From assembly GCF_025822245.1 (NCBI RefSeq), contig NZ_JACKTL010000053.1:157003-221002 (forward strand): a DNA stretch of 64,000 nt. The letters are read 5' to 3'. Source of the DNA: Mycolicibacterium hodleri. GTDB taxonomy: Bacteria; Actinomycetota; Actinomycetes; Mycobacteriales; Mycobacteriaceae. Shown here piece after piece: positions 35,927 to 46,615 of this stretch. The translations under genes were made by a program, and so were the position numbers. Position 1 is the first letter of the stretch. The number at the start of each line of letters is the position of its first letter. Below the pieces are notes generated by a model. It ran no database searches, had not been told where the DNA came from, and saw only the letters and a list, made by a program, of their open reading frames with translations.

Positions 35927-37969
35927 ATGACCGCCGTCGCCAGCATCGCCCCAGCAGCCCCGATCCGGGTCGCTGCCGGGACCACGGCCGGCTCGGCGGT
36001 ACGTGACGCCGGGCTGCCCAGTCGAGGAGCCACCGACGCGATCGTCGTCGTGCGCGACGCCGAGGGCCGGCTACGGGACCTGTCGTGGATCCCCGACGCC
36101 GACGCGGAGGTCACCCCCGTCGCCGCCGACACCGAGGAGGGGCGCAGCGTCATCCGCCACTCGGCGGCACACGTCCTCGCCCAGGCGGTCCAGGGCATGT
36201 TCCCCGAGGCGAAGCTGGGCATCGGTCCGCCCATCACCGACGGCTTCTACTACGACTTCGAGGTGCCACGCGCCTTCACCCCGGAAGATCTCACGGCGCT
36301 GGAGAAGCGCATGCAGAAGATCGTCAAGGACGGACAACTGTTCGACCGCCGGGTGTACGCGTCCAAGGACGAGGCGCGCGAGGATCTCGCCGACGAGCCC
36401 TACAAGCTCGAGCTGATCGACGACAAGTCCGGCGACCCGGACGTCATGGAAGTCGGCGGCACCGAACTCACCGCCTACGACAACCTGAATCCCCGGACCA
36501 GAGAACGCATTTGGGGCGACCTGTGCCGCGGTCCGCACATTCCCACCACCAGGTACATCCCGGCGTTCAAGCTGACCCGTAGCTCGGCGGCCTACTGGCG
36601 GGGCAACCAGGCCAACGCCAGCCTGCAGCGCATCTACGGCACCGCCTGGGAGTCGCAGGAAGCACTCGACCGTCATCTCGAACTGATCGAGGAGGCGCAG
36701 CGGCGCGACCATCGCAAGCTCGGCGTCGAGCTGGATCTGTTCAGCTTCCCCGACGAGCTGGGCTCCGGCCTGCCGGTCTTCCACCCGAAGGGCGGCATCA
36801 TCCGGCGCGAACTCGAGGACTACTCGCGCCGCAAGCACGAGCAGGCGGGCTACGAGTTCGTCAACACCCCGCACATCACCAAGGAGCACCTGTACATCAC
36901 CTCGGGGCACCTCGAGTGGTACGCCGACGGCATGTTCCCTCCGATGCACGTCGACGAGGAACTCAACGAGGACGGCACGGTGCGCAAGCCCGGCCAGAAC
37001 TACTACCTCAAGCCGATGAACTGCCCGATGCATCACCTCATCTACCGGGCGCGCGGACGGTCCTACCGCGAACTTCCGTTGCGGCTCTTCGAGTTCGGCT
37101 CGGTGTACCGCTACGAGAAGTCCGGCGTCGTGCACGGGCTGACCCGGGTGCGCGGCATGACCCAGGACGACGCCCACATCTACACCACCCGCGAGCAGAT
37201 GCGCGACGAGCTCACCTCGCTGCTGCGCTTCGTGCTCGACCTGCTCGCCGACTACGGTCTCGACGACTACTACCTGGAGTTGTCCACCAAGGACCCCGAC
37301 AAGTACGTCGGCTCGGACGACGACTGGGAAGAGGCCACCGAGACGCTCCGCGAGGTCGCCGAGGCGTCCGGGCTGGACCTGGTGCCCGATCCCGGCGGCG
37401 CGGCGTTCTACGGACCGAAGATCTCGGTCCAGGTCAAGGACGCGCTGGGCCGGACCTGGCAGATGTCGACCATCCAGCTGGACTTCAACATGCCCGAACG
37501 CTTCGAGCTGGAGTACACCGCGGCCGACGGCAGCCGGCAGCGGCCGGTGCTGATCCACCGCGCCCTCTTCGGGTCGATCGAGCGGTTCTTCGGGGTGTTG
37601 ACCGAGCACTACGCCGGCGCCTTCCCGGCCTGGCTGGCACCGGTCCAGGTGGTCGGCATCCCCGTCGCCGACGCATTCGTCCCGTACCTCGAAGACGTTG
37701 CTGCGCAACTGAAGGCGCGGGGTGTTCGGGTCGACGTCGACGCCAGCGACGACCGGATGGCCAAGAAGATCGTCAACCAGACCAACCAGAAGGTGCCGTT
37801 CATGCTGCTCGCGGGGGAGCGCGACGTCGAGGCGGGTGCGGTGAGCTTCCGTTTCGGTGACCGCACCCAGATCAACGGCGTGCCCCGCGACGTCGCCGTG
37901 GAGACCATCGTGAACTGGATCGCCCGACGCGAGAACGCTGCTCCGACAGCGGAACTGGTGACGGTGTGA
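35927..37969 (+). CDS. thrS: Threonine--tRNA ligase
   Basis: 680 residues. N-terminal TGS domain (1-75), editing (tRNA_SAD) domain with zinc-type [11 protein letters not shown], class II catalytic core ([11 protein letters not shown] for motif 2 region and zinc Cys, [11 protein letters not shown]), and C-terminal anticodon domain ([14 protein letters not shown]). No T-box leader is visible upstream. Its end overlaps the HIT gene (GTGA), opening the long lipid operon. It is an essential cytosolic enzyme that links translation to the PIM genes by co-transcription. Confidence 0.98.
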   Translation: MTAVASIAPAAPIRVAAGTTAGSAVRDAGLPSRGATDAIVVVRDAEGRLRDLSWIPDADAEVTPVAADTEEGRSVIRHSAAHVLAQAVQGMFPEAKLGIGPPITDGFYYDFEVPRAFTPEDLTALEKRMQKIVKDGQLFDRRVYASKDEAREDLADEPYKLELIDDKSGDPDVMEVGGTELTAYDNLNPRTRERIWGDLCRGPHIPTTRYIPAFKLTRSSAAYWRGNQANASLQRIYGTAWESQEALDRHLELIEEAQRRDHRKLGVELDLFSFPDELGSGLPVFHPKGGIIRRELEDYSRRKHEQAGYEFVNTPHITKEHLYITSGHLEWYADGMFPPMHVDEELNEDGTVRKPGQNYYLKPMNCPMHHLIYRARGRSYRELPLRLFEFGSVYRYEKSGVVHGLTRVRGMTQDDAHIYTTREQMRDELTSLLRFVLDLLADYGLDDYYLELSTKDPDKYVGSDDDWEEATETLREVAEASGLDLVPDPGGAAFYGPKISVQVKDALGRTWQMSTIQLDFNMPERFELEYTAADGSRQRPVLIHRALFGSIERFFGVLTEHYAGAFPAWLAPVQVVGIPVADAFVPYLEDVAAQLKARGVRVDVDASDDRMAKKIVNQTNQKVPFMLLAGERDVEAGAVSFRFGDRTQINGVPRDVAVETIVNWIARRENAAPTAELVTV

Positions 37970-38523
37970 CGGTGGACCCGGAGAACACGATCGTCGACCG
38001 CGGGGTCGGCGACCCCGACCACCTTCAACGGCTGTGGACTCCGCACCGGATGAACTACATCGCCGAGGGAAAGGTAGAGGGCGGCTCGGCTGCGTCGTCG
38101 GAACCGTTCACCGACATCCCGGCGATGTCCGACGAGGACGGTCTGGTGGTGGCGCGCGGAGAGCTCGTCTACGCCGTGCTGAACCTCTACCCGTACAACC
38201 CCGGACACCTCATGGTGGTGCCCTACCGCAGAGTCTCCGAACTCGAAGACCTCACCGACGCCGAGAGCGCGGAGCTGATGGCCTTCACGCAGAAGGCCAT
38301 TCGGGTGATGAAGTCGGTCTCTCGGCCGCACGGCTTCAACGTCGGCCTGAACCTCGGGCACTCGGCGGGCGGAAGCCTCGCCGAGCACCTCCACATGCAC
38401 GTCGTGCCGCGGTGGGGTGGGGACGCCAACTTCATCACCATCATCGGCGGCTCCAAGGTCATCCCGCAGTTGCTTCGCGACACCCGCCAGTTGCTGGCAG
38501 ACGAGTGGGCGGCTCAGTCGTGA
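37966..38523 (+). CDS. HIT-domain protein, Ap4A phosphorylase-like (Rv2613c ortholog)
   Basis: 185 residues. The histidine triad reads [10 protein letters not shown] near residue 145, and the nucleotide-binding strand is [17 protein letters not shown]. The M. tuberculosis ortholog Rv2613c is a known Ap4A phosphorylase, so diadenosine tetraphosphate turnover is likely. Start GTG 37966 overlaps the thrS stop; its own stop overlaps pgsA. Coupling with a synthetase that makes Ap4A as a side product is sensible. Confidence 0.93.
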   Translation: MTVDPENTIVDRGVGDPDHLQRLWTPHRMNYIAEGKVEGGSAASSEPFTDIPAMSDEDGLVVARGELVYAVLNLYPYNPGHLMVVPYRRVSELEDLTDAESAELMAFTQKAIRVMKSVSRPHGFNVGLNLGHSAGGSLAEHLHMHVVPRWGGDANFITIIGGSKVIPQLLRDTRQLLADEWAAQS

Positions 38524-39197
38524 GCGACTTCTACCTGCTGACCAGGGCGGCGTATGCCAAGCTGAGCCGCCCGGTGGCGAAGGCCTCGCTGCGCCTCGGT
38601 CTCACCCCCGACGGCATCACCGTCATCGGTACCGCGGGAACCGTCATCGCGGCGCTGACGCTCTTCCCGATGGGACAGTTGTGGTGGGGCGCGTTCACGG
38701 TGTTCGTCTTCGTCCTGGCCGACATGCTCGACGGTGCGATGGCACGCGAGCGCGGGTTCAGCACCCCCTTCGGGGGCGTCCTGGACGCGACGTGTGACCG
38801 CATCGCCGACGGCGCGATCTTCTGCGGGCTCCTGTGGTGGGCGACCTTCGGGGTGCACAGCACGTCGCTGACAGTGGCCACGATGATCTCGCTGGTCACC
38901 TCGCAGGTGATCTCTTACGTCAAGGCCAGGGCCGAGGCCAACGGGCTCAAGGGCGACGGCGGATTCATCGAACGTCCGGAGCGGCTCATCATCGTGCTGG
39001 CGGGCGCCGGGCTGTCCGGGGTGTCGTTCCTGCACGTGCCGTGGCTGCTTCCCGTCTCCATGTGGGCATTGGCGGTGGCCAGCCTGGTCACGCTGGGCCA
39101 GCGACTTCACTCGGTACGCGTCTCGCCGGGCGCCGCCGAACCGATCCGCACCACCCCGCCGCCCAACGACTCCGAAGCGGAGGCGAGCGAGCCGTGA
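38520..39197 (+). CDS. pgsA: Phosphatidylinositol phosphate synthase (CDP-alcohol phosphotransferase)
   Basis: 225 residues, six membrane helices. The CDP-OH-P motif DGAMARERGFSTPFGGVLD continues ATCD, giving the D-D-D-D metal ligands. Mycobacterial PgsA1 makes phosphatidylinositol phosphate from CDP-DAG and inositol phosphate, the precursor of PIMs, LM and LAM. The start is GTG 38520, overlapping the HIT gene. The next genes acylate and mannosylate the product, so the operon encodes consecutive steps. Confidence 0.95.
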   Translation: MSDFYLLTRAAYAKLSRPVAKASLRLGLTPDGITVIGTAGTVIAALTLFPMGQLWWGAFTVFVFVLADMLDGAMARERGFSTPFGGVLDATCDRIADGAIFCGLLWWATFGVHSTSLTVATMISLVTSQVISYVKARAEANGLKGDGGFIERPERLIIVLAGAGLSGVSFLHVPWLLPVSMWALAVASLVTLGQRLHSVRVSPGAAEPIRTTPPPNDSEAEASEP

Positions 39198-40156
39198 GCA
39201 CCCCATCTGGGGGGTTGCCGCGTGTGCGCGGGGTCCGGGTTCCCCTCGGGGGCCAATTGTCCGACCTCGGCTACGCCGCCGGATGGCGGGTGGTGCGAGC
39301 GCTGCCGGAGTTCGCCGCCCGCAACGCCTTCGAGGCCGGCGCGCTCTACGCCGCCCGTGGCGGCGGCCCCGAACAGCTCCGCAAGAACCTGGCCAGGGTG
39401 ATCGGCGTCGCACCCGCCGACGTGCCCGCCGAACTGGTCCGGGCATCACTGGCGTCCTATGCCCGTTACTGGCGGGAGGCGTTCCGGCTGCCGTCGATGG
39501 ACCACCAGGTCCTGGCCCACCAGCTCGACGAAGCGGCCATCGGCGGGGAACACGTCGCGGCGGCACTGGACGCGGGCCGCGGTGCGGTCCTGGCGCTGCC
39601 GCACAGCGGCAACTGGGACCTGGCCGGGGTGTGGCTCACCAACACCTACGGTCGGTTCGCGACGGTGGCCGAACGCCTCAAACCCGAGTCGCTGTACAAG
39701 CGGTTCCTCGACTACCGGGAGAGCCTCGGGTTCGAGGTACTGCCCCTCACCGGCGGCCCGCGGCCACCCTTCGAGATCCTGGCCGAACGGCTCCACGACA
39801 ACGGGCTGGTGTGTCTGATGTCGGACCGCGACCTGACCAGGAGCGGTGTGCAGGTCGATCTGTTCGGCGAGCCGACGATGCTGCCCGCCGGCCCCGCCAA
39901 GTTGGCCATGGCCACCGGTGCCGCGCTGCTGCCGGTGCACTCGTACTACACACCCACGGTCACGGTCACCGACATCGGCGCCCCGCTGGACACCTCCTCG
40001 GGGGACGTCACGGCCGTCACGCAGGCGCTGGCCGACCGGTTCGGCGCCAACATCGCCGCCCACCCCGCCGACTGGCACATGCTGCAGCCGCAGTGGATCG
40101 CCGACCTGTCGGAGGAGCGCCGGGCCAGGCTCGACCAACCCTCCGGCGGGCGATAG
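39194..40156 (+). CDS. patA: PIM acyltransferase
   Basis: 320 residues of the lipid A acyltransferase (HtrB-like) family. The HX4D catalytic motif is HSGNWD, His137/Asp142. PatA (Rv2611c) transfers palmitate to a mannose of PIM1/PIM2 at the inner membrane. Near the N-terminus the protein has no strong membrane helix, as expected for a peripheral enzyme. GTG 39194 overlaps the pgsA stop. It is placed between pgsA and pimA as in other mycobacteria. Confidence 0.94.
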   Translation: MSTPSGGLPRVRGVRVPLGGQLSDLGYAAGWRVVRALPEFAARNAFEAGALYAARGGGPEQLRKNLARVIGVAPADVPAELVRASLASYARYWREAFRLPSMDHQVLAHQLDEAAIGGEHVAAALDAGRGAVLALPHSGNWDLAGVWLTNTYGRFATVAERLKPESLYKRFLDYRESLGFEVLPLTGGPRPPFEILAERLHDNGLVCLMSDRDLTRSGVQVDLFGEPTMLPAGPAKLAMATGAALLPVHSYYTPTVTVTDIGAPLDTSSGDVTAVTQALADRFGANIAAHPADWHMLQPQWIADLSEERRARLDQPSGGR

Positions 40157-40158
40157 CC

Positions 40159-41385
40159 GTGCGGATCGGGATGGTGTGCCCGTACTCGTTCGACGTCCCG
40201 GGCGGCGTACAGGCGCACGTGTTGCAACTCGCCGAGGTGATGCGGGGCTACGGACACCACGTGAGCGTCCTGGCACCGTCGTCACCGGAGGCCAACCTGC
40301 CCGACTACGTCGTCTCCGGCGGCAAGGCCATTCCCATCCCGTACAACGGGTCGGTCGCGCGGCTGCGGTTCGGTCCCGCCACCCACCGCAAGGTCAAGAG
40401 GTGGCTCGTCGACGGTGACTTCGACGTGCTGCACATCCACGAGCCCAATGCGCCGAGCCTGTCGATGCTGGCGCTCATGATCGCCGAGGGGCCGATCGTC
40501 GCGACGTTCCACACCTCGACCACGAAGTCGTTGACGCTCAGCGTGTTTCAGGGCATCCTGCGGCCCTGGCACGAGAAGATCGTCGGGCGCATCGCGGTGT
40601 CCGACCTGGCCAGACGCTGGCAGATGGAGGCGCTCGGCTCCGACGCGGTCGAGATTCCCAACGGCGTCGACGTCGACTCGTTCGCCTCGGCACCCGTTCT
40701 CGACGGCTACCCGAGACCCGGCCGGTCGGTCCTGTTCCTCGGTCGGTTCGACGAACCGCGCAAGGGGATGGCCGTCCTGCTCGCCGCGTTGCCCGCCCTG
40801 GTCGAGTCGTTCCCCGACGTGGAGATACTCGTCGTCGGACGTGGCGACGAGGAGGAGTTGGCCGAGGAGGCCGGCGACCTCGCCGGCCACCTGCGTTTCC
40901 TGGGGCTGGTCGACGATGCCGGGAAGGCGTCGGCGATGCGCAGCGCCGACGTGTACTGCGCCCCCAACACCGGTGGGGAGAGCTTCGGCATCGTGCTGGT
41001 CGAGGCGATGGCCGCCGGCACGGCGGTGGTGGCCAGCGACCTCGACGCGTTCCGCCGGGTCCTCGAGGACGGGGCCGCGGGCCGCCTGGTGCCGATCGAG
41101 AACCCGACGGCGTTGGCCGCGGCCCTCGTCGAGATGCTCTCCGACGACGCTGCGCGCCGACGGTACGTCGAGGCCGCCTCCAGGGTGGTGCGCCGCTACG
41201 ACTGGTCGGTGGTGGCGCGGGAGATCCTGCGGGTCTACGAAACCGTCTCGGGGGCCGGGGTGAAGGTGAGGGTCGAGGGCACCACCGGCAACGGGGAGCC
41301 GACCACGAGCAAGCCGCCCGGTCGCCGAGCGGCCAGGGCGAGCGCGAAGGCCGCCGAACGTGAAGCGGCGAAGGACATGGCGTGA
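40159..41385 (+). CDS. pimA: Phosphatidyl-myo-inositol mannosyltransferase
   Basis: 408 residues, GT4 family. It adds the first mannose from GDP-mannose to phosphatidylinositol. The N-terminal glycine loop follows SFDVPGGVQAHV. HISTIDINE-containing HTSTTKSLTL lies near the lipid site, and the nucleotide-sugar acidic motif is ESFGIVLVEAMAAG. The last 40 residues are basic and Ala/Lys-rich (RRAARASAKAAEREAAK), an extension beyond the catalytic fold that may help membrane contact. It starts 2 bp after patA. Confidence 0.96.
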   Translation: MRIGMVCPYSFDVPGGVQAHVLQLAEVMRGYGHHVSVLAPSSPEANLPDYVVSGGKAIPIPYNGSVARLRFGPATHRKVKRWLVDGDFDVLHIHEPNAPSLSMLALMIAEGPIVATFHTSTTKSLTLSVFQGILRPWHEKIVGRIAVSDLARRWQMEALGSDAVEIPNGVDVDSFASAPVLDGYPRPGRSVLFLGRFDEPRKGMAVLLAALPALVESFPDVEILVVGRGDEEELAEEAGDLAGHLRFLGLVDDAGKASAMRSADVYCAPNTGGESFGIVLVEAMAAGTAVVASDLDAFRRVLEDGAAGRLVPIENPTALAAALVEMLSDDAARRRYVEAASRVVRRYDWSVVAREILRVYETVSGAGVKVRVEGTTGNGEPTTSKPPGRRAARASAKAAEREAAKDMA

Positions 41386-42410
41386 TCATCTGGCTGATCG
41401 TCGCCGCCCTCGTGCTGCTGGCGGCGGTGCTGCTGGTCGGCGGCATCTGGGCGTTCCAGACCGCCCACCGACTGGACCGCCTCCACGTGCGCTACGACCT
41501 GTCCTGGCAGGCGCTCGACGGCATCCTGGCCCGGCGTGCCGTCGTCGCCCGCGCCGTGGCGACCGACGCCTACGGAAACGCCCCGGCAGGCAGACAGCTG
41601 GCCGCACTGGCCGACGCCGCGGAACGGGCCCCGCGCAACGCCAGGGAGGCCGCGGAGAACGAGCTGTCGAACGCGCTGGCGGCGGTCGACCCGACGTCGC
41701 TGCCCGTGGCTCTGGTCGCGGAGATGGCCGACGCGGAAGCGCGCGTGCTGCTGGGGCGACGCTTCCACAACGATGCCGTGCGCGACACGCTGGCGCTTCG
41801 CGAGCGGCCACTGGTGCGGTGGTTGCATCTCGGCGGAACCGCGCCGATGCCAAGCTATTTCGAGATCGCCGAACGCGCCGCCCAACGCTCGTTCGGGCAG
41901 CAGGTCTACAAGCGCACGTCGGCCCGCATCGTCCTGCTCGACGAGCTGGGGTACGTCCTGTTGTTCTGCGGATCCGATCCGGCCGCCGAGTCGGCGCCGC
42001 GCTGGTGGTTCACCGTGGGCGGAGCCGTCAAAGCCGGGGAGACCCTGCCGGACGCCGCCGTTCGAGAGCTCGCCGAGGAGACCGGTCTGCGGGTCAGCAA
42101 GGCGGACTTGATCGGACCGGTGTGGAAGCGGGACGCGGTCTTCGACTTCAACGGTTCGGTGATCCGCAGCGAGGAGATGTTCTTCGTCTACCGCACCCTG
42201 CGGTTCGAACCGTCGTCCGCGGGCTTCACCCCGTTGGAGAAGCGCACCATTCACGGGCACCGTTGGTGCGACGAGGCCGCGATCGCGCAGCTGGTCGAGG
42301 GCGGAGAGACGGTGTACCCGCTGCAGCTCGCGGAGTTGCTCGCCGAGGCCAACGCGTTGGCCGCCCCTGGGTCGACCGGACCGGCGCGGCAGCTGCAATC
42401 GATCAGATGA
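41382..42410 (+). CDS. NUDIX hydrolase with N-terminal membrane / LemA-like segment
   Basis: 342 residues. An N-terminal membrane helix (1-25) is followed by a helical part reminiscent of LemA (RLDRLHVRYDLSWQALDGIL). The C-terminal half is a NUDIX domain with an intact box, GAVKAGE, then TLPDAAV and RELAEETGL. It probably cleaves a nucleoside-diphosphate-linked compound at the membrane. Gene position equals Rv2609c. The start overlaps the end of pimA, so a link with GDP-mannose or CDP-lipid metabolism is attractive but inferred. Confidence 0.88.
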   Translation: MIIWLIVAALVLLAAVLLVGGIWAFQTAHRLDRLHVRYDLSWQALDGILARRAVVARAVATDAYGNAPAGRQLAALADAAERAPRNAREAAENELSNALAAVDPTSLPVALVAEMADAEARVLLGRRFHNDAVRDTLALRERPLVRWLHLGGTAPMPSYFEIAERAAQRSFGQQVYKRTSARIVLLDELGYVLLFCGSDPAAESAPRWWFTVGGAVKAGETLPDAAVRELAEETGLRVSKADLIGPVWKRDAVFDFNGSVIRSEEMFFVYRTLRFEPSSAGFTPLEKRTIHGHRWCDEAAIAQLVEGGETVYPLQLAELLAEANALAAPGSTGPARQLQSIR

Positions 42411-42488
42411 CCGCCGGCGCCACGTGCGGATCGAACGGATTTGGCCCGGTGACTACACTGTTTCAGTACTGATTTGGAGGAGATTGAC

Positions 42489-43388
42489 GTGGATTCCCTT
42501 GAAACACCGTTGACTGGCACCGCTCGGGTGAAGCGCGGCATGGCCGAGATGCTCAAGGGCGGCGTCATCATGGACGTGGTCACGCCCGAGCAGGCGCGCA
42601 TCGCCGAGGCTGCCGGTGCCGTTGCGGTCATGGCGCTCGAGCGGGTGCCCGCCGACATCCGCGCTCAGGGCGGTGTGTCGCGGATGAGCGACCCCGACAT
42701 GATCGAGGGCATCATCGAGGCGGTGACCATTCCGGTCATGGCCAAGGCGCGCATCGGCCACTTCGTCGAGGCGCAGATCCTGCAGAGCCTGGGCGTCGAC
42801 TACGTCGACGAGTCCGAGGTGCTGACGCCGGCCGACTACGCCAACCACATCGACAAGTGGAAGTTCACCGTGCCGTTCGTGTGCGGCGCCACCAATCTCG
42901 GTGAGGCGCTTCGACGCATCAACGAGGGTGCGGCGATGATCCGCTCCAAGGGCGAGGCGGGCACCGGCGACGTGTCCAACGCGACCACGCACATGCGCAA
43001 GATTGGCGGGGAGATCCGCCGGTTGACGTCGCTGTCGGAAGACGAATTGTTCGTCGCGGCAAAGGAATTGCAGGCGCCGTATGATCTGGTGGTCGAGGTG
43101 GCGCGGGCCGGCAAGCTGCCCGTGACGCTGTTCACCGCCGGTGGCATCGCCACCCCGGCCGACGCGGCGATGATGATGCAGCTCGGTGCCGAGGGCGTCT
43201 TCGTCGGATCGGGCATCTTCAAGTCGGGCAACCCCGAGGAGCGCGGTGCGGCGATCGTGAAGGCCACCACCTTCTACGACGACCCCGACGTGCTGGCCAA
43301 GGTGTCGCGTGGGTTGGGCGAGGCCATGGTGGGCATCAACGTGGAGGACATCGCGCAGCCTCATCGGCTCGCCGAACGCGGCTGGTAA
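42489..43388 (+). CDS. pdxS: Pyridoxal 5'-phosphate synthase lyase subunit
   Basis: 299 residues, a TIM barrel that forms PLP from ribose-5-phosphate, glyceraldehyde-3-phosphate and ammonia. [19 protein letters not shown], then [15 protein letters not shown] with the catalytic Lys. GTG 42489 was chosen because GGAGGAGA lies 6 bases upstream. A TACACT box at 42454-42459 is a likely -10. The glutaminase subunit pdxT lies one gene downstream, with a thioesterase between them. Confidence 0.97.
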   Translation: MDSLETPLTGTARVKRGMAEMLKGGVIMDVVTPEQARIAEAAGAVAVMALERVPADIRAQGGVSRMSDPDMIEGIIEAVTIPVMAKARIGHFVEAQILQSLGVDYVDESEVLTPADYANHIDKWKFTVPFVCGATNLGEALRRINEGAAMIRSKGEAGTGDVSNATTHMRKIGGEIRRLTSLSEDELFVAAKELQAPYDLVVEVARAGKLPVTLFTAGGIATPADAAMMMQLGAEGVFVGSGIFKSGNPEERGAAIVKATTFYDDPDVLAKVSRGLGEAMVGINVEDIAQPHRLAERGW

Positions 43389-43395
43389 CGCACTG

Positions 43396-44244
43396 GTGTC
43401 GATCGAAGAGATCCTCGATCTGGAACAGATCGAGGTCAACATCTACCGCGGGGGCGTGTTCAGCCCCGAGTCCGGATTCCTGCAGCGCACCTTCGGCGGC
43501 CACGTCGCCGGGCAGTCGCTGGTGTCGGCCGTGCGTACCGTCGACCCGAAGTTCCAGGTGCACTCGCTGCACGGCTACTTCCTGAAGGGCGGTGACGCCC
43601 GCTCGCCGTCGGTGTACACCGTCGAGCGAATCCGCGACGGTGGGTCGTTCTGCACCCGGCGGGTGACGGCGATCCAGCACGGCGAGACGATCTTCTCGAT
43701 GTCGGCGTCGTTCCAAACCGACCAGAGCGGCATCGAGCACCAGGACGCCATGCCCATGGCGCCACCGCCGGACGACATCCCGGACTTCAAGTCGGCGAGC
43801 AAGGTGTTCGACGACGCCAGCTTCCGGCAGTTCGACGAGTGGGACGTGCGGATCGTCCCCCGCGAGCAGATGAAGTTCCTGCCCGGCAAGGCCTCTCAGC
43901 AGCAGGTGTGGTTCCGGCACCGCGACCCTCTGCCCGACGACCCGGTGCTGCACATCTGCGCGCTCGCATACCTCAGTGACCTCACGCTGCTGGGTTCGGC
44001 GCAGGTCAACCATCCCGACGAGCGCAAGCACCTGATGGTCGCGTCGCTCGACCACGCGATGTGGTTCATGCGGCAGTTCCGGGCCGACGAGTGGCTGCTC
44101 TACGACCAGTCCTCGCCGTCGGCGTGCGGTGGTCGTTCCCTGACGGAGGGCAAGCTGTTCAACCGGTACGGCGAGATGGTCGCCTCGGTCATGCAGGAGG
44201 GCCTGACCCGCTACGTTCGCGACTTCACCCCGCCGGCACCGTGA
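43396..44244 (+). CDS. tesB: Acyl-CoA thioesterase II
   Basis: 282 residues, double hotdog. N-terminal [18 protein letters not shown] and [14 protein letters not shown], then the second domain with [19 protein letters not shown], typical of TesB. It releases fatty acids from acyl-CoA. GTG 43396 lies 7 bp after pdxS, and its stop overlaps pdxT (GTGA). The same insertion between the two PLP synthase genes occurs in M. tuberculosis (tesB2). Confidence 0.95.
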   Translation: MSIEEILDLEQIEVNIYRGGVFSPESGFLQRTFGGHVAGQSLVSAVRTVDPKFQVHSLHGYFLKGGDARSPSVYTVERIRDGGSFCTRRVTAIQHGETIFSMSASFQTDQSGIEHQDAMPMAPPPDDIPDFKSASKVFDDASFRQFDEWDVRIVPREQMKFLPGKASQQQVWFRHRDPLPDDPVLHICALAYLSDLTLLGSAQVNHPDERKHLMVASLDHAMWFMRQFRADEWLLYDQSSPSACGGRSLTEGKLFNRYGEMVASVMQEGLTRYVRDFTPPAP

Positions 44245-44822
44245 CGGTGCGCGTCGGTGTCCTGGCCTTGCAGGGCGACACCAGGGAGCATCTGGCGGCG
44301 CTGACCGAAGCCGGCGCCGACGCGGTCACCGTCCGGCGCCGCGCCGAGTTGGACGCCGTCGACGCCCTGGTCATCCCCGGCGGTGAGTCGACGGCGATGA
44401 GCAAGCTGCTGCGTGAGTTCGAGTTGCTGGAACCGCTGCGAGCCCGTCTCGCCGACGGCATGCCCGCCTACGGCTCGTGTGCCGGGATGATCCTGTTGGC
44501 GAGCGAGATCGCCGACGCCGGGGTTCCTGGTCGAGAGGCCCTGCCGCTGGGCGGAATCGACATGACGGTGCGGCGCAACGCCTTTGGCCGACAGGTCGAC
44601 TCGTTCGAGGAGGACGTCGCGTTCGAGGGCCTCGACGGATCGATGCACGCGGTGTTCATCAGGGCGCCGTGGGTCGAGAGGGTCGGACCCTCGGTCGAGG
44701 TGCTGGCGCGCGCCGGCGGTCATCCCGTCGCGGTGCGCCAGGGTCGCACGCTGGCCACGGCGTTTCACCCCGAGATGACGGGCGACCGTCGCGTGCACCG
44801 CCTCTTCGTCGACTCCCTCTAG
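44241..44822 (+). CDS. pdxT: PLP synthase glutaminase subunit
   Basis: 193 residues, class I glutamine amidotransferase. Motifs: [23 protein letters not shown], nucleophile in [10 protein letters not shown] and the His/Glu pair in FHPEMTGD. It supplies ammonia to PdxS through a 12+12 complex. Start GTG 44241 overlaps the tesB stop. Its end overlaps the convergent CocE-type gene by 4 bases. Confidence 0.97.
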   Translation: MTVRVGVLALQGDTREHLAALTEAGADAVTVRRRAELDAVDALVIPGGESTAMSKLLREFELLEPLRARLADGMPAYGSCAGMILLASEIADAGVPGREALPLGGIDMTVRRNAFGRQVDSFEEDVAFEGLDGSMHAVFIRAPWVERVGPSVEVLARAGGHPVAVRQGRTLATAFHPEMTGDRRVHRLFVDSL

Positions 44823-46552
44823 AGGTTCGAGCCGTCGGAGGCTAGCACGGGCAAGACGAGCCGCGACGACGAGCGGATGGTGTTCAGGCTGCTGGTGCCG
44901 ACGCTGGCGTGCCGGAATCCCATGATGGCGGGCGTCTCGGGATTCTGATCGTCGCTGGTGACGGTCAACCGGATGCGGTCGCCGGCGGCGAATCGACGAG
45001 CGTTGGCCACCAACGGAATTCGATACTCCACGTCCTCGCCGACGGGCACCGCCACCGCGGTTCGGCACGGCAGCACCGGGGCGCCGGGGGTGCTGGCGGC
45101 CTCGTCGACGTCGCGCAGGCTGGCCCGCAGCCAGCCGGCCGTGACGTCCTCGACGGTGTCGTCCGCGGCGACGTGTTGCAGCGTCGCCATCCAGGCCGTG
45201 TCGGCGGCGGTGGCCGCCGCGGTCAACCGAAGTTCCACGTTGCCGACGACGTCGAGCGCGGCCGGCAACGGGGCGCTGGTCCACGACAGCAGCGCGGGCG
45301 GGTCGACGGGGCTGGACGTGACCCGGCCGAGACCGCCGCCGAGCGCCATCAGTTCCCTGGCTCCGGCGGCGCCCTCGTCGACGGCGAGCACTCCGTCGGC
45401 GCGCAGCGCCCACTCGGTCAGCCTCGACCCCGCGGGTGGCCACTGGTCGGCGGTGCGCCAGCCGTCACCACCGGGTAGCACGTACCGAATGGGCGGCCCG
45501 TCCATGATTCCGGTGTCACGTCCCTTGAGCCAGTGGTCGTACCAGGCCAGCGCCTCGGTGTGGAGGCTCTCCCACGGCCAGGTCAGGCCGAATCGGCCCA
45601 GCATCCCCATGCGGACGTTCGGGTTGTGCGCCAACGCCTTCCACGCGACGAAGGTCGACGGCAGGTGCAACGGAACGTTCTCCCAGTCGCAACCGAGGTA
45701 GACCGGCACCTCGATCCGGTCGAGCAGGCCGGTGAGATCCCGGTCGTCCCACCAGGCATCTCGCACCGGGTGCTTCACCATGACGTCCAGCCACAGGTCG
45801 TCCCACGGGTGCGGGTCGTGGGGCAGCTTGAGCATCTGGCGCAGCACGGTCACGGCCGCCTCGCCGTTCATCGTGCCGAACCGGCGGTGCAACGGGGGAG
45901 CGTGTAGCACCTTGCGTGCCACGTCCAGTGGCGGACTCCGCCAGAACCGGCTGCTGCGCTCCGAGGTCAGCCCCACCATGGACAGGAACGGCGTGATGAA
46001 CGACGAGCTGGTCAGGCCGTGGTGGGTGGCGGAGTCGTACAGGTCGGCGGTGACGGCGAGGGGAAAGATCGCCTTGAGGTGCGGCGGGCGCTCGACGGCG
46101 GCCTCGAGTTGGGTCATGGCGAAGTAGCTGATGCCGATCATGCCGACGTTGCCGTCGCACCACGGCTGGGCGGCGGCCCACTCGACGAGGTCGTACATGT
46201 CCCGGCGTTCTTGGGCGTCGAAGAAGCCGAATTCGCCCCCGGACCCGCAGGTACCGCGCACGTTGGCGATGAGGTGGACGTAACCCCTGGTCACCCAGAA
46301 GTCGGTGTCGCCGGCCTCGACGAATCCCATTGGCGCGCCCAGGTTCTGGATTTGGCGGGGATAGGGGGAGGCGGCGATGAGCACCGGGAAGCGCCCGTCG
46401 GCGTCGGGGCGGTGTACGTCGGCCAGCAGGTCGACGCCGTCGCGCATCGCCACGGCGAGGTCGTGGTCGTGGTGGACGCGGTACGTCGGCTCGCTGAGGT
46501 GGCGGTAGTCCCGGCCGGTGGTCTGCGGGCCGTTGAGCTGGATCGGCGACAT
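44819..46552 (-). CDS. CocE/NonD family hydrolase
   Basis: 577 residues. N-terminal alpha/beta hydrolase: [35 protein letters not shown], nucleophile in [10 protein letters not shown]. The C-terminal jelly-roll domain (PRWT-like, ending near [14 protein letters not shown]) is typical of X-Pro dipeptidyl-peptidase/cocaine esterase. There is no signal peptide, so it is probably cytosolic. It hydrolyses esters or amides of unknown identity. It is divergent from a TetR gene, with a 21-bp palindrome between them, so it is likely inducible. Confidence 0.9.
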   Translation of the reverse strand: MSPIQLNGPQTTGRDYRHLSEPTYRVHHDHDLAVAMRDGVDLLADVHRPDADGRFPVLIAASPYPRQIQNLGAPMGFVEAGDTDFWVTRGYVHLIANVRGTCGSGGEFGFFDAQERRDMYDLVEWAAAQPWCDGNVGMIGISYFAMTQLEAAVERPPHLKAIFPLAVTADLYDSATHHGLTSSSFITPFLSMVGLTSERSSRFWRSPPLDVARKVLHAPPLHRRFGTMNGEAAVTVLRQMLKLPHDPHPWDDLWLDVMVKHPVRDAWWDDRDLTGLLDRIEVPVYLGCDWENVPLHLPSTFVAWKALAHNPNVRMGMLGRFGLTWPWESLHTEALAWYDHWLKGRDTGIMDGPPIRYVLPGGDGWRTADQWPPAGSRLTEWALRADGVLAVDEGAAGARELMALGGGLGRVTSSPVDPPALLSWTSAPLPAALDVVGNVELRLTAAATAADTAWMATLQHVAADDTVEDVTAGWLRASLRDVDEAASTPGAPVLPCRTAVAVPVGEDVEYRIPLVANARRFAAGDRIRLTVTSDDQNPETPAIMGFRHASVGTSSLNTIRSSSRLVLPVLASDGSNL

Positions 46553-46565
46553 GAGTCTCACGCTA

Positions 46566-46586
46566 CGTTGAGACATAGTCTCAACG
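46566..46586. promoter_or_regulatory. 21-bp perfect palindrome, TetR operator
   Basis: CGTTGAGAC-ata-GTCTCAACG is a perfect 9-3-9 inverted repeat in the 63-bp gap between the CocE-type hydrolase and TetR genes. TGAGTCTCA (46552-46560), a related shorter palindrome, overlaps the hydrolase start codon. Together they form a compact control site for both divergent genes. Confidence 0.65.
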
Positions 46587-46615
46587 CAAGGGGAAACTCT
46601 TGCTAGGCTTCCCGA

